From positions 248,001-312,000 of the forward strand of contig CAVVFX010000020.1 in NCBI GenBank assembly GCA_963747535.1: 64,000 nucleotides of DNA, written 5' to 3'. Source of the stretch: CAVVFX01 sp963747535. GTDB taxonomy: Bacteria > Acidobacteriota > Terriglobia > Bryobacterales > Bryobacteraceae. The position numbers and the translations under genes are program-made. Below the pieces are notes generated by a model, which saw nothing but the letters and a program-made list of their open reading frames with translations, did not search any database and was not told the origin of the DNA. Within the stretch, counting starts at the first letter, position 1; the number at the start of each line of letters is the position of its first letter. Below, piece by piece: positions 9,407 through 17,510 of the stretch.

Positions 9407-9994
9407 TTAGCTATTGAGGTCGATGCCGAACTTCTTGAGTTCTTCACCGTAGTAGCGGCGATGGAGCAGATCCCATTCCTCTGTGCCTTCCGGAATCTCG
9501 CGCTTCTGGCTGCGGATCTTATCGCGTGACGCCCGATCGACCCTCTCTTCGATGACCAGAATTTCGGAAATCGCTTTGACAATCCCCAGACGGACTTCAT
9601 TCTGGTCTTTGCGAATCCGCACCTCATGAGACTTCTTGAGACCCTCCATGATCTTGTGCGAGATATCGGTAATCTTGTCGCGCGACAGCTTCATACTGTC
9701 GCCGGTGTCGCGCCCCGAGGCACGAATAATCTTGCGCTGCGAAATCAGGGTGTTCTTGATCTTGCGGAACATATCCTGATAGCTCACGCCTTCCCGGCGC
9801 ATATACTCGGCGTACTGGTCCAGAATATCCCGGACCTCGTCATTCAGGCGGTCTTCGGTCTGCAACTCTTCGGAGATAATCCCATCCATGAGTTCGACCA
9901 CACGCTGGGGCGAGGGTGTTTCGATGAGTCCCGGGGACAGTTTCCGAACAATCTGCCGGGACAAATAAGTGACGAATTCTCGGGCTAGCAACAT
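9407..9994 (-). CDS. DUF507 family protein
   Basis: A 195-residue hydrophilic, helix-rich protein matching DUF507: two related halves with charged motifs such as LAREFVTYLSRQIVRKL near the start and a repeat beginning LSRDKITDISHKIMEGLKKS at about 104. The second half carries the conserved EERVDRASRDKIRSQKREIPEGTEEWDLL tail region (residues about 155-185). The function of this family is not established. It is a cytoplasmic protein with no signal. It lies between the propeller gene and the MFS gene on the same strand, separated by 60-90 bases from each. Confidence 0.88.
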   Translation of the reverse strand: MLLAREFVTYLSRQIVRKLSPGLIETPSPQRVVELMDGIISEELQTEDRLNDEVRDILDQYAEYMRREGVSYQDMFRKIKNTLISQRKIIRASGRDTGDSMKLSRDKITDISHKIMEGLKKSHEVRIRKDQNEVRLGIVKAISEILVIEERVDRASRDKIRSQKREIPEGTEEWDLLHRRYYGEELKKFGIDLNS

Positions 9995-10057
9995 CCGATG
10001 TGTATTGGGCTCCGGATCGAGGCGATCTAGGACAGTGTAGCAGACGCGCGTGTCCGG

Positions 10058-11266
10058 CTAATGCTCCGCGGGCACAGTGGAAAGCAGGAAGCCGCAAAAC
10101 GCGATCCCGCCGGCAACCAGCGCCCAGGCTGCCAGCCACCCCCGCCCGATCAAAAACCCCGAGAGCAGCGGCGCAACGATTTGCGCGATAGACGTCAACG
10201 ATTGTGTAAGACCGAGCACCACGCCCTGTTCCCGTTTTGATGCCTTCCGCGTGATCAGGCTGGTGACCGCCGGGCGCAAGACCCCGGTCCCGTACGACGC
10301 CACGGCACTAATCCCCAGAAGCTGGGGAATTCCGTAGATGAACCCTAAAAATCCGTATCCGATCGCGGTGCACAAAAAACCCGACTTGACGAGCCTGGGT
10401 TCGCCCAGCCACTTAACCAGGCGGCCAATCAGACCTCCTTGAAGAATCACTCCCAGGAACCCGACGTAAGCGAAGACATATCCCACCTGTTTGGCGCCGA
10501 ACGCCTGGCCGTGCCAGGTGAATCGCCGCTCCGCGAACAGGGCGAAGCCACTCGTAAAGCTCGAAAAGCAGAGCGCAAACAGAAAGAACTCCAGTAGCAA
10601 TTCGCGCAGGCCTGGGCGCCGAAAGAATTCGATGTAACCGGACCATTCGAGGAGCCCGAGACGTCTGCCTCCAGGTCCGGGGTTCTCGTCCGCGCCTGCG
10701 GACAAGCCGCCGGCATGGCCTGGGGTCACCTGGGGAAGCAGAGTCCAGGTACAGACGATGCTGGTCGTCGAAAGCACCGCCGCTGCGTAGATTGGGTAGG
10801 CGTAGCCGAAACCGGCGAGGAAGCCGGAGATTGCCGGTCCTACCAGAAAGCCAAGTCCGAACGCGATGCCGATTACGCCGAAGGATTGCGCCCGCTTGTC
10901 CGGTTCGGTCACATCGGCGATATAAGCCTGGGCCAGCGAAAGATTCCCGGCCGTCAAGCCGTCGATGATCCGCGAGAAAAAGATTAACCACAGCGTTGTC
11001 GCTTGCGAAAGAATTAGAAAACCGACGAGCGTCCCCATCTGGCTGATGATCAGCAGCGGACGCCGTCCCGCACGGTCGGAGAGACTCCCGATGATCGGGC
11101 CGGAGACCAGCTGGCAGATTGCGTAGGTCGAGATCAGCAAGCCGACGACGAACGGCGACGCCCCAAGACGCTCGGAGTAGAAGGGCAGTAAAGGCAGAAT
11201 GATGGTGTACCCGAGGATATCCACCAGCACGATTAAAAAAATGGGAAGTAGCGGGGATTTTCTCAC
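10058..11266 (-). CDS. MFS transporter, TetA-like drug:H+ antiporter family
   Basis: A 402-residue membrane protein with about 12 hydrophobic segments. It has the MFS loop 2-3 signature (GPIIGSLSDRAGRRPLLI at about residue 57-74) and the motif-C-like GLGFLVGPAISGFLAGFG segment in TM5. The length and the RIIDGLTAGNLSLAQAYIADVT segment are typical of the TetA/DHA1 group, whose members export tetracyclines and other drugs by proton antiport across the inner membrane. The substrate cannot be read from sequence. No TetR-type regulator is adjacent, so a housekeeping or broad-specificity role is equally possible. Confidence 0.9.
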   Translation of the reverse strand: MRKSPLLPIFLIVLVDILGYTIILPLLPFYSERLGASPFVVGLLISTYAICQLVSGPIIGSLSDRAGRRPLLIISQMGTLVGFLILSQATTLWLIFFSRIIDGLTAGNLSLAQAYIADVTEPDKRAQSFGVIGIAFGLGFLVGPAISGFLAGFGYAYPIYAAAVLSTTSIVCTWTLLPQVTPGHAGGLSAGADENPGPGGRRLGLLEWSGYIEFFRRPGLRELLLEFFLFALCFSSFTSGFALFAERRFTWHGQAFGAKQVGYVFAYVGFLGVILQGGLIGRLVKWLGEPRLVKSGFLCTAIGYGFLGFIYGIPQLLGISAVASYGTGVLRPAVTSLITRKASKREQGVVLGLTQSLTSIAQIVAPLLSGFLIGRGWLAAWALVAGGIAFCGFLLSTVPAEH

Positions 11267-11388
11267 TGCGCCAGAAACCCGCCGGGCGGTTTGCCTTTTT
11301 GTGTTTGCAATTTCTCATTTTAGCTCCCTTTGCCGGACGCAAGCTGTAGACGTCATTTGCGGCATTCCGATCTCCCAATCCGTTTATC

Positions 11389-11499
11389 TAGTACCTGCTT
11401 GCAAAAGTTCGCGCAACCACTCCCTGACGCCCGTGGCTCGGAAGTTATTGTGGGCCGCTCAGGTAAGCAAGCGGTAGCGTATGCCAATTTTTGCAAGCG
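11389..11499 (+). repeat. Dispersed repeat, family B (copy 1)
   Basis: About 110 bases alignable over the whole length with 18114-18225. Shared blocks include CTAGTACC, AACCACTCCCT, CGTGGCTCGGAAGT, AAGCAAGCGGT and GCCAATTT.TGCAAG. The ends CTTGCAAAA and TTTTGCAAG are inverted relative to each other, giving a MITE/REP-like outline. It occupies the 370-base gap between the MFS gene and the PEP-CTERM gene. No coding content was found in the rest of that gap. Confidence 0.75.
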
Positions 11500-11636
11500 T
11501 CGGTCAAAGGGCATCACCCTAGATATCGGCAAGCGGTGCGCGAAAGTTTAGAGAACCAACCGGGAATTGTTTTTTCTTGCTTCCCCGGCCTATTCCTCTT
11601 GCGGCAAACCGCCGATAGATGGGCAGGAAGATTATT

Positions 11637-12338
11637 ATGAAATGTTTCCTGCACAGTCTACCGTTTCTGCTGGCGGCCCTTCCGCTGATGGCGAATCCGA
11701 TAGAAGCTACCTTCGTCGGAGTCAATGGAGTCGAGGCTTTCGGCTATTATGTTGGACCGTATTACGGAGACCTGGGTCAACAATCCGTGGTCTTCGATTG
11801 CGTCGATTTCGCGAACGACGTCTACTTCGGACAACAGTGGGCCGTGAACCTGAGCCCGATAGAAACCCAGGCCGACTTGGCCGATACCCGCTATGGCAAC
11901 CTGCCAAACGCCTTGCAACTCTACCAGGAGGCGGCGTGGCTGACCGGCCAGTATAATCTTAATCCGGCCTCGGACTACGGCGATATTCAGGCGACCATCT
12001 GGCAGCTTTTCGACCAGTATGCGCCGACTCCATCGACGAGCTATTGGCTCAGTCTGGCCGAGGCCAGCTACGCGACCGGGAACTACAGCAATTTCTTCCT
12101 GGTAACCAATGTCGGACCTGTGAATCCGACCGGTCAGGTGCAGGAGTTCCTGACGGTGCTCAATCCCTCCATGACGATCTATCCGGAGTCTGAGGCCGGT
12201 TCGACCGGTGTCACGCCGACTCCTGAGCCGGAATTGATGGGCGTGCTGGGGGTTGGGTTGATTTGCCTGGCAGCGTTGGTCCGGTGGTGGCTTGGACATC
12301 GGAAGCCCGGCCCCATGCCTGCTCCACCGGAGCCGTGA
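11637..12338 (+). CDS. PEP-CTERM domain secreted protein
   Basis: A 233-residue protein beginning at ATG 11637. An AGGAAG ribosome-binding site sits about 6 bases upstream, so this start is preferred over the ATG at 11619. A Sec signal (CFLHSLPFLLAALPLMANP) leads the protein. The C-terminus has the sorting pattern: a PEP box (TPTPEPELMG), a hydrophobic helix (VLGVGLICLAALVRWWL) and a basic tail (GHRK). Such proteins are processed by an exosortase and linked to exopolysaccharide or the cell surface. The body (FDCVDFANDVYFGQQW, then QEAAWLTGQYN) resembles other acidobacterial and proteobacterial PEP-CTERM surface proteins. No exosortase gene is in the window. Confidence 0.82.
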   Translation: MKCFLHSLPFLLAALPLMANPIEATFVGVNGVEAFGYYVGPYYGDLGQQSVVFDCVDFANDVYFGQQWAVNLSPIETQADLADTRYGNLPNALQLYQEAAWLTGQYNLNPASDYGDIQATIWQLFDQYAPTPSTSYWLSLAEASYATGNYSNFFLVTNVGPVNPTGQVQEFLTVLNPSMTIYPESEAGSTGVTPTPEPELMGVLGVGLICLAALVRWWLGHRKPGPMPAPPEP

Positions 12339-12447
12339 GCGCACAGCCGCTAACCGCGGGGCGGGGCGCTTCCCATGCCTTCTCACCCCTGTTCCGAGGA
12401 GGGTTATCCCGCACTTAAGATCGCGGCAGTTTCGAATAGCGGCTAAA

Positions 12448-13320
12448 ATGACGGCAGGTACAATGTCGCTGAATATTCTGAAAGACCTCAAAGCCGCCTA
12501 CTCGAATCTGAATGCGGCAGTCGTGCGCCAGACGGCTGAACAGCACCTCAGCATTGGTTTGGTCGCCTTAACCGAGGGCGCATATCGCGCCATGGAGCGC
12601 TTCCTGCGGCCTCCCCTAGAAGGCTCTGTCTCAGCTCGAATTTATCGGGCAAACGACCCCGGCCGGCCGGACGGGTTTCATTTGGTTTTATACGATAGCG
12701 CGGTCCCTTGTCCAGAGAATGCGTTTGTTTTTTACGCGGGCGACGAGCCGCGGACGATAAGGGAAGTTTTGGATGCCCGGCCCGAACTGGACCTGCCATT
12801 AGCACGCAATTTCGACGTGTTTCGAGAACCGGTGATGGATGACATCCTGCAGCGGATCGCGAGAGAAAACGCTATGTTTTCGATTGCCTCGGCGCTACCG
12901 AACGTCATCCCGACGTTCTTCGAATTGCCTTGGGCGGTCGGGGAATTCGCCACTGACACCGCATTTCTCACGATGAATCAGGTGCGCATGGCGTTGCTGA
13001 TGGCCGGCGCTTGCGGCGACCCCGTGGGTTACGCCGAACAGACGGCCCAGATCGGTCTGATCATCGGTGGCGCGTTCGGCTGGAGGGCGATCGCGAGAGA
13101 ACTCGCAGGCAAGATCCCGCTCGGCGGCGGGCTGATTCCCAAAGGTGCGATTGCCTACGCCGGCACCTATGCGGTCGGCGCCAGCCTGAAGCGCTATCAC
13201 CTGCACGGCATTAAGTTGTCCCTCAAGGAAAGGCGTCAAGCCTATCAGGCGGCATTGGAGCGGGGACGCAAGGTGGTCGGCGGTCTGATTTCCGGACTCC
13301 GAGGGCACCGCGCGGCATAA
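12448..13320 (+). CDS. DUF697-like membrane-associated protein
   Basis: About 290 residues if started at ATG 12448 (ATG 12463 is an alternative). The open frame extends further upstream but those codons overlap the tail of the PEP-CTERM gene and read as low-quality coding. The second half has hydrophobic stretches, notably IGLIIGGAFGWRAIARELAG and PKGAIAYAGTYAVGASLKRY. These resemble the DUF697 region often attached to small GTPases of the YcjF/Era-like type. No GTPase motif is present here. A central GxxxG-rich, Ala-rich part suggests membrane association. Function is unknown. The GNAT gene follows directly and could be translationally coupled. Confidence 0.65.
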   Translation: MTAGTMSLNILKDLKAAYSNLNAAVVRQTAEQHLSIGLVALTEGAYRAMERFLRPPLEGSVSARIYRANDPGRPDGFHLVLYDSAVPCPENAFVFYAGDEPRTIREVLDARPELDLPLARNFDVFREPVMDDILQRIARENAMFSIASALPNVIPTFFELPWAVGEFATDTAFLTMNQVRMALLMAGACGDPVGYAEQTAQIGLIIGGAFGWRAIARELAGKIPLGGGLIPKGAIAYAGTYAVGASLKRYHLHGIKLSLKERRQAYQAALERGRKVVGGLISGLRGHRAA

Positions 13321-13325
13321 GCGAT

Positions 13326-13778
13326 ATTAGAGTCCACCTCAAACCCTTCCGCATTTCGCACCTGAGCACGGTTCTGGCCATCGAACGGACCTCATTTGGC
13401 GCCGACGCCTATCCGGAATCGCTGTTCCGCCTCTATGCCGCCGATCAGCGAACCCTGTTTCTGGTGGCTGCCGCCGGCAAACAGATTAAAGGCTATATTA
13501 TTGCCCGCCGTGACCGCTGGGGAGCGGAGATCGTCTCCCTGGCTGTCCATCCGTCCGCACGCAATCGCGGCATCGGAACCACCCTGCTGACAGCCGTGAT
13601 CGGTCGCATGCGACGGCGGCAAGCCCGGTCCATCCGTCTCATGGTGCACGTAAAAAATACCCGGGCGGCCCTGTTTTACCGCGGCTTGGGATTCCGTCCA
13701 ACAGCCCGCGTTCCCGACTACTACGAAGATGGCGGGACCGGGATCCGCATGCGTCTCGCGGCCCGCAAGCCCGAATAG
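13326..13778 (+). CDS. GNAT-family N-acetyltransferase (RimI-like), start codon unclear
   Basis: A GNAT domain. The acetyl-CoA loop reads VHPSARNRGIGTTLL (matching R/Q-x-x-G-x-G/A), followed by HVKNTRAALFYRGLGFRPT, typical of RimI-type enzymes that acetylate protein N-termini or small amines. The only standard start in frame is GTG at 13464, which would remove the first strands of the fold. Homology-like sequence clearly continues upstream (RISHLSTVLAIERTSFGADA, codons 13350-13409). The frame is open back to 13215 without any ATG, GTG or TTG before 13464. The start given here (ATT 13326, just after the upstream stop) is a guess. Termination-reinitiation, a rare start codon or a sequence error could each explain it. 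Confidence 0.7.
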   Translation: MRVHLKPFRISHLSTVLAIERTSFGADAYPESLFRLYAADQRTLFLVAAAGKQIKGYIIARRDRWGAEIVSLAVHPSARNRGIGTTLLTAVIGRMRRRQARSIRLMVHVKNTRAALFYRGLGFRPTARVPDYYEDGGTGIRMRLAARKPE

Positions 13779-13794
13779 CACCCCCGGCTCGTTC

Positions 13795-14730
13795 TCAACT
13801 CAGGATGGCCTTGCGAACCCCAGCCAGCGGGGCCTGATCGTCGAACACCGCGGTGTCGCCCTGCCGTTCCACGCCTAACTCCTTCCACAACGCAGCCAGA
13901 TCGACCGGCACCGCCTTCCCGCCCATCTGCTCGTAAAGCGACATCAGCACCTTCCCGCCGACCGCCTTGTCGCCGGCGTCGAGCGCGCGCTCAATAGGCC
14001 ATTCGACTTCAATGTTCCCGCCCTGTCCTACGATCCCTCGCAGCGCATCGCGAAGCCCTTTGGCATTATTGGTGTTCTTCCGGATGGCAACATCCGCAAC
14101 CAGGCAAAACATCGCGCCGCCCCAATACGTTCGTCCCCAGGTGTGAGTATGATCGAGCCCTTCGTCACCCTCTTTGGGCTGGCCTTGCGGCATATCGCGA
14201 AGCATCTCGAACCATGCGGTCGGCGCATCTTGCGTACCCACGGCTACCCTGGCGATCGGTTCTACATAGGTCGCCAGACCCTCCTCGATCCAATGATTCC
14301 GGTCGGGCATGTCGGGAAAGCCATAGTGCACGAATTCGTGCGTCAGCACCCAATCGTGCCTCAAATCGCTCACACTGGTATGTTGACCGATCGAGATTCG
14401 CGTATGCGCTCCGTGCTCGCCCCACGTCCGCCCTCCGGAAACACCCCGCCTGCCCTCCCGCACGAGAATCGCCAGGCGCGCTCGGGGTACAGGGAATCGC
14501 CCAAAATATCGAATCACGGCTGTGGCACAGTTGCTCACCCATGTGAAGACTTCGGACTGTTTGAGATCCGTCATCGCCCCACTGATAGTGACCTCTACGT
14601 CGGACTCCCCAACGCGTATCTTTGCGGGCTCGTCGTGTGAACTCTCAGTCTGTCCGGAACACAGCGCTGCCGCGGCGAGACTGGTGATGCTACGCACCAT
14701 GTCTCTGCGGCAAATTCCAGGCATTTTCAT
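13795..14730 (-). CDS. Gluzincin-like metallopeptidase, exported
   Basis: A 311-residue protein with an Arg-containing leader (ICRRDMVRSITSLAAAALC), compatible with Tat or lipoprotein export. The active-site motif HEFVH lies at 131-135 and is followed about 14 residues later by the conserved IEEGLATYVEP, which supplies the third zinc ligand Glu. This HExxH plus EGLATY layout matches M1/M61-like and other gluzincin peptidases acting in the periplasm. The N-terminal part (about 35-120) is beta-rich. The C-terminal part is helical. The length is short for M61, so the exact family is uncertain. It is a single gene, convergent with the GNAT. Confidence 0.78.
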   Translation of the reverse strand: MKMPGICRRDMVRSITSLAAAALCSGQTESSHDEPAKIRVGESDVEVTISGAMTDLKQSEVFTWVSNCATAVIRYFGRFPVPRARLAILVREGRRGVSGGRTWGEHGAHTRISIGQHTSVSDLRHDWVLTHEFVHYGFPDMPDRNHWIEEGLATYVEPIARVAVGTQDAPTAWFEMLRDMPQGQPKEGDEGLDHTHTWGRTYWGGAMFCLVADVAIRKNTNNAKGLRDALRGIVGQGGNIEVEWPIERALDAGDKAVGGKVLMSLYEQMGGKAVPVDLAALWKELGVERQGDTAVFDDQAPLAGVRKAILS

Positions 14731-14949
14731 AACAGCTTCTTAATTCTATACACGCGAAGAAGTTTTTTGCCGCGACAAGCCACTAAGTCAAAAGTGAGGA
14801 TGAAAGGCAGCAAGCAAAAAACCGTACACATCCGGGTTGGCATTTGTGCTCGTAGTCCCCTATGATGATGGAACATTCGCCGGCGGTTACTCTTGAAGTT
14901 TGCTTCAACCGGCGCTCGATCACGACAGTTCAATAAAGGAGATTCAGTC
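14731..14949. promoter_or_regulatory. Promoter region of the bufferin operon
   Basis: A 219-base divergent gap between the peptidase gene and bufA. A strong ribosome-binding site AAAGGAG at 14935-14941 precedes the bufA ATG. Metal-responsive operator motifs were looked for and none could be assigned by eye. Promoter placement is inferred from gene orientation. Confidence 0.45.
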
Positions 14950-15258
14950 ATGAAGATTTCAAAAAGTTCTATGATTCTTACCGCGGCCTTTGCCGGCTTG
15001 CTGGGGGGCACGATGAATCGCGTCAACGCCGCTCCGGTCAGTGGAAGCACCGGTCTCAACATGTCCGTCGCCGCTGCGCTGCCCGGTCAGTCGGCCGGCC
15101 TCGCCGACGTGGAAAAGCATGCCTGCAAGGGTAAGAACTCCTGCAAAGGCAACGGCGGATGCTCGAGCGGCGACCAGGGATGCAAAGGCAAGAACTCTTG
15201 CAAGGGCAAGGGCGGGTGCGCCACCGACGGTTCGATGGATAAAAAGAAGAGCAACTAA
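14950..15258 (+). CDS. bufA: Bufferin-type RiPP precursor with Cys-rich repeats
   Basis: A 102-residue precursor starting at ATG 14950, 8 bases after AAAGGAG. Residues 1-28 form a Sec signal peptide (KISKSSMILTAAFAGLLGG, cleavage near VNAAP). The C-terminal half holds six cysteines at 59, 65, 71, 78, 84 and 90 in two copies of CKGKNSCKGxGGC separated by SSGDQG. The tail is Lys-rich. In bufferins, an MNIO enzyme modifies Cys residues (to thiooxazoles in studied members) and the exported peptide binds copper. The presence of the MNIO (DUF692) and DUF2063 genes immediately downstream supports that role. The repeat type differs from the DUF2282-type bufferin, so it may belong to a separate precursor subfamily. 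Cofactor metal and modified positions are inferred. Confidence 0.85.
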   Translation: MKISKSSMILTAAFAGLLGGTMNRVNAAPVSGSTGLNMSVAAALPGQSAGLADVEKHACKGKNSCKGNGGCSSGDQGCKGKNSCKGKGGCATDGSMDKKKSN

Positions 15259-15273
15259 CAATACCCGAAACGG

Positions 15274-15296
15274 GGCCGGGCTCACACCTCCCGGCC
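15274..15296 (+). terminator. Hairpin between bufA and bufB (partial terminator/attenuator)
   Basis: GGCCGGG at 15274-15280 pairs perfectly with CCCGGCC at 15290-15296 across a 9-base loop. It is followed by the pyrimidine-rich TCTCGTCTTTCCTTT. The hairpin sits in the 56-base gap between precursor and enzyme genes. It could terminate most transcripts or protect the 3' end of the bufA message, so the substrate would be made in excess of its modifying enzyme. Confidence 0.65.
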
Positions 15297-15314
15297 TCTC
15301 GTCTTTCCTTTAAA

Positions 15315-16175
15315 ATGCCTGCGAATCGTTTCAACGGCTTTACCGATTACGAAATCGGTATCGGCCTGCGAATCCCTCATTACCGGTACATTTTCGAGCA
15401 CCAGCCGGTAGTCGGCTGGTTCGAGATCATCTCGGAAAACTTCATGCTCGATGGCGGCCGGCCGCTCGCCGTGCTCGATCAGATCCTCGAACGGTATCGC
15501 GTCGTGCAGCATGGAGTGTCCATGTATTTCGGATCAGCAGAGAAGTTGAATCGCGATCATCTCCGCCGTTTGAAAACCCTCGTTCAGCGCACCAAAACTC
15601 CGTGGCTCACCGATCATCTGTGCTGGGGCAGTGTCGATGGACGCTACTCGCACGATCTTCTGCCCATGCCCTATACCTTCGAAGCGGCTCGTATCACGGC
15701 ACGCAAGGTTCGCGAGGCGCGCGATTTTCTCGAAGTACCCATCGCCGTCGAGAACGTCAGCAGCTATGCCGAATTCCATGTTTCCCAAATGACCGAGTGG
15801 GAGTTCCTCAACGAAGTCGTCGAGCGCGCCGATTGCGGCATTTTGCTTGACGTCAATAACATCTATGTATCGTCCCGCAACCACGGCTTCGACCCGTTTG
15901 AATACCTGAACAGCGTTCCCGCAGGGCGTGTGGCGCAGATCCATATTGCCGGACATTCGAAGTTCGAAAAATACATTCTCGATACTCATGATCACCCGGT
16001 GATTGACCCGGTGTGGAAGCTCTACGATCATGCCATCCTCCGCTGCGGCCCGACGGCTACCCTGCTCGAGTGGGACGACCGCATTCCGTCCTTCGCTGAG
16101 GTCCACGCCGAAGCGCGCAAGGCGGAGAAGTTCCTCGCCCGGGAATTGGCTGTCAAAATGGAGGCGCTGGTTTGA
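15315..16175 (+). CDS. bufB: MNIO-family (DUF692) multinuclear iron oxidase
   Basis: A 286-residue TIM-barrel protein of the DUF692 family, which uses two or three iron ions to oxidise Cys residues of RiPP precursors. Expected metal-binding positions are visible: H66 (QHGVSMYFG), D100-H101 (LTDHLCW), E146-N147 (AVENVSSY), D179-N181 (LLDVNNIYVSS), H210 and H214 (IHIAGHS) and E252 (LEWDD). The N-terminal GIGLRIPHYRYIF and WFEIISENFM stretches are also family hallmarks. Its substrate is very likely the product of the gene 56 bases upstream. The stop codon overlaps the TTG start of the next gene (TTGA), so translation is coupled. The length is normal for the family. Confidence 0.93.
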   Translation: MPANRFNGFTDYEIGIGLRIPHYRYIFEHQPVVGWFEIISENFMLDGGRPLAVLDQILERYRVVQHGVSMYFGSAEKLNRDHLRRLKTLVQRTKTPWLTDHLCWGSVDGRYSHDLLPMPYTFEAARITARKVREARDFLEVPIAVENVSSYAEFHVSQMTEWEFLNEVVERADCGILLDVNNIYVSSRNHGFDPFEYLNSVPAGRVAQIHIAGHSKFEKYILDTHDHPVIDPVWKLYDHAILRCGPTATLLEWDDRIPSFAEVHAEARKAEKFLARELAVKMEALV

Positions 16176-17035
16176 AACTGCTCGAACTGCAGCGCCGCAT
16201 GGCGGCCGACCTCATGCGGCCGCTGACCCGCTACGACCATCTCTCGCGCACGGTCAACGCGGCGGAATACGTCGCGGCCAACGACCGCCTCACCTCTCAC
16301 GAGCGCCTGGAGATCTATAGCCTGAGCTATTGGTACCGCATCCTCGACTCGCTTTATGACGACTTTCCCGGACTGCGCGCCATCCTTGGCGACGAAGCTT
16401 TTCACCATCTCTCCCGTGCCTACCTGGCCGCGCATCCGTCGCGCTCTTTCACCATGCGCAATCTGGGTTGGGCACTCGAAGCATGGCTGCGCCCGCGTCG
16501 CCGGTATACCTGCGGCAAGCACGCGCTGGCCCTCGATATGGTGCGGCTCGAGTGGGCGCACATTGAGGCTTTTGATTCGCCATCCGTCAAACCCTTGGGA
16601 CCCGAAGATCTGCTGGATCTCGACGCCGGCCTCCACATGAGTCTGCAGCCTTACATCACTTTGCTCGACGTGCATTACCCGGTGGACGATCTGCGCATCA
16701 GTGTCAGCCGCAACGAGAACTCGCACGACGCAGCCAGCAACGCCGTGACCGCGCCCCGGCATCGCGCCACGAAGCGCAAGCTCGCGCGCCGCCAGAAAGC
16801 GCCGATCTTCATCGTGGTCCATCGTTTCGACAACAGTGTCTATTACCGGCGCATCGAGCCGGAAGGTTTTCGCATTCTGACAGCGCTCCGCAGGGGGGAT
16901 TCGATCGGGATGGCTGTCGGGGCCGGTTTCGAAGGCAGTTCGCTCTCCGCGGAGCAGTATCAGGCCGGCATTGCAAGGTGGTTTGCGGTCTGGTCCGAGT
17001 TGGGATGGCTCTGTAAAGCCGGTGCCCTGGCATGA
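16172..17035 (+). CDS. bufC: DUF2063 putative DNA-binding-domain protein, MNIO partner
   Basis: A 287-residue protein with the DUF2063 N-terminus (LLELQRRMAADLMRPLT, then ERLEIYSLSYWYRILDSLYDDFPGL in residues about 46-70). The C-terminal winged-helix-like region (LTALRRGDSIGMAVGAGFEG) follows. Despite the historical DNA-binding label, members of this family act as partner proteins that deliver the precursor to the MNIO enzyme. The start is TTG within the TTGA overlap with bufB. The ATGA overlap with the DoxX gene at its end shows tight translational coupling. It is cytoplasmic. Confidence 0.9.
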   Translation: MKLLELQRRMAADLMRPLTRYDHLSRTVNAAEYVAANDRLTSHERLEIYSLSYWYRILDSLYDDFPGLRAILGDEAFHHLSRAYLAAHPSRSFTMRNLGWALEAWLRPRRRYTCGKHALALDMVRLEWAHIEAFDSPSVKPLGPEDLLDLDAGLHMSLQPYITLLDVHYPVDDLRISVSRNENSHDAASNAVTAPRHRATKRKLARRQKAPIFIVVHRFDNSVYYRRIEPEGFRILTALRRGDSIGMAVGAGFEGSSLSAEQYQAGIARWFAVWSELGWLCKAGALA

Positions 17036-17493
17036 TCCAGACAGCTACCAGAGCTTACGAGCTGTTGATCCGCGTAGCCAACACTCTTCAATCTCCATTT
17101 CTATTGGCTGTGCGTCTCTACTGGGGATGGCAGTTTGCGCAAACCGGTTGGGGCAAACTCGGCAACATCCACAAAGTCATCAACTTTTTCACCACCCTGG
17201 GAATTCCCGCGCCGGCCCTGAGCGCCGGGTTCATCAGCGGACTCGAATTCGCCGGAGGCATCCTCCTGATTCTGGGACTGGGGTCTCGCCTCATCGCGCT
17301 TCCGCTCGTCATCGATATGATCGTCGCCTATATTGCGGCCGACCGCGAAGCGTTGGGCCAGATCTTTTCCGATCCCGACAAGTTCTATGCTGCGGCCCCC
17401 TACACTTTTCTCGTCGCATCGCTGATCATCCTGATCTTCGGCCCGGGGAAGTTCTCCCTGGACGCAAGGTTGACCGAGAAATTCAAAACGTAA
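17032..17493 (+). CDS. DoxX family membrane protein
   Basis: A 153-residue membrane protein with four hydrophobic segments and the DoxX signature (LYWGWQFAQTGWGKL at about 27-41, SAGFISGLEFAGGILLILGL in the second helix). DoxX-type proteins commonly close bufferin operons (gigD in the Caulobacter gig operon). They are proposed to act in redox or export steps at the inner membrane. The ATG overlaps the bufC stop (ATGA), so it is the fourth gene of the operon. Confidence 0.9.
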   Translation: MIQTATRAYELLIRVANTLQSPFLLAVRLYWGWQFAQTGWGKLGNIHKVINFFTTLGIPAPALSAGFISGLEFAGGILLILGLGSRLIALPLVIDMIVAYIAADREALGQIFSDPDKFYAAAPYTFLVASLIILIFGPGKFSLDARLTEKFKT

Positions 17494-17510
17494 ACGGACT
17501 TCAGTTCGCC

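Noticed and set aside
16971..17510. A long upstream extension of the dacB fragment frame
   Set aside because: It overlaps bufC and doxX in another frame. The dacB-like codons begin only at 17511.
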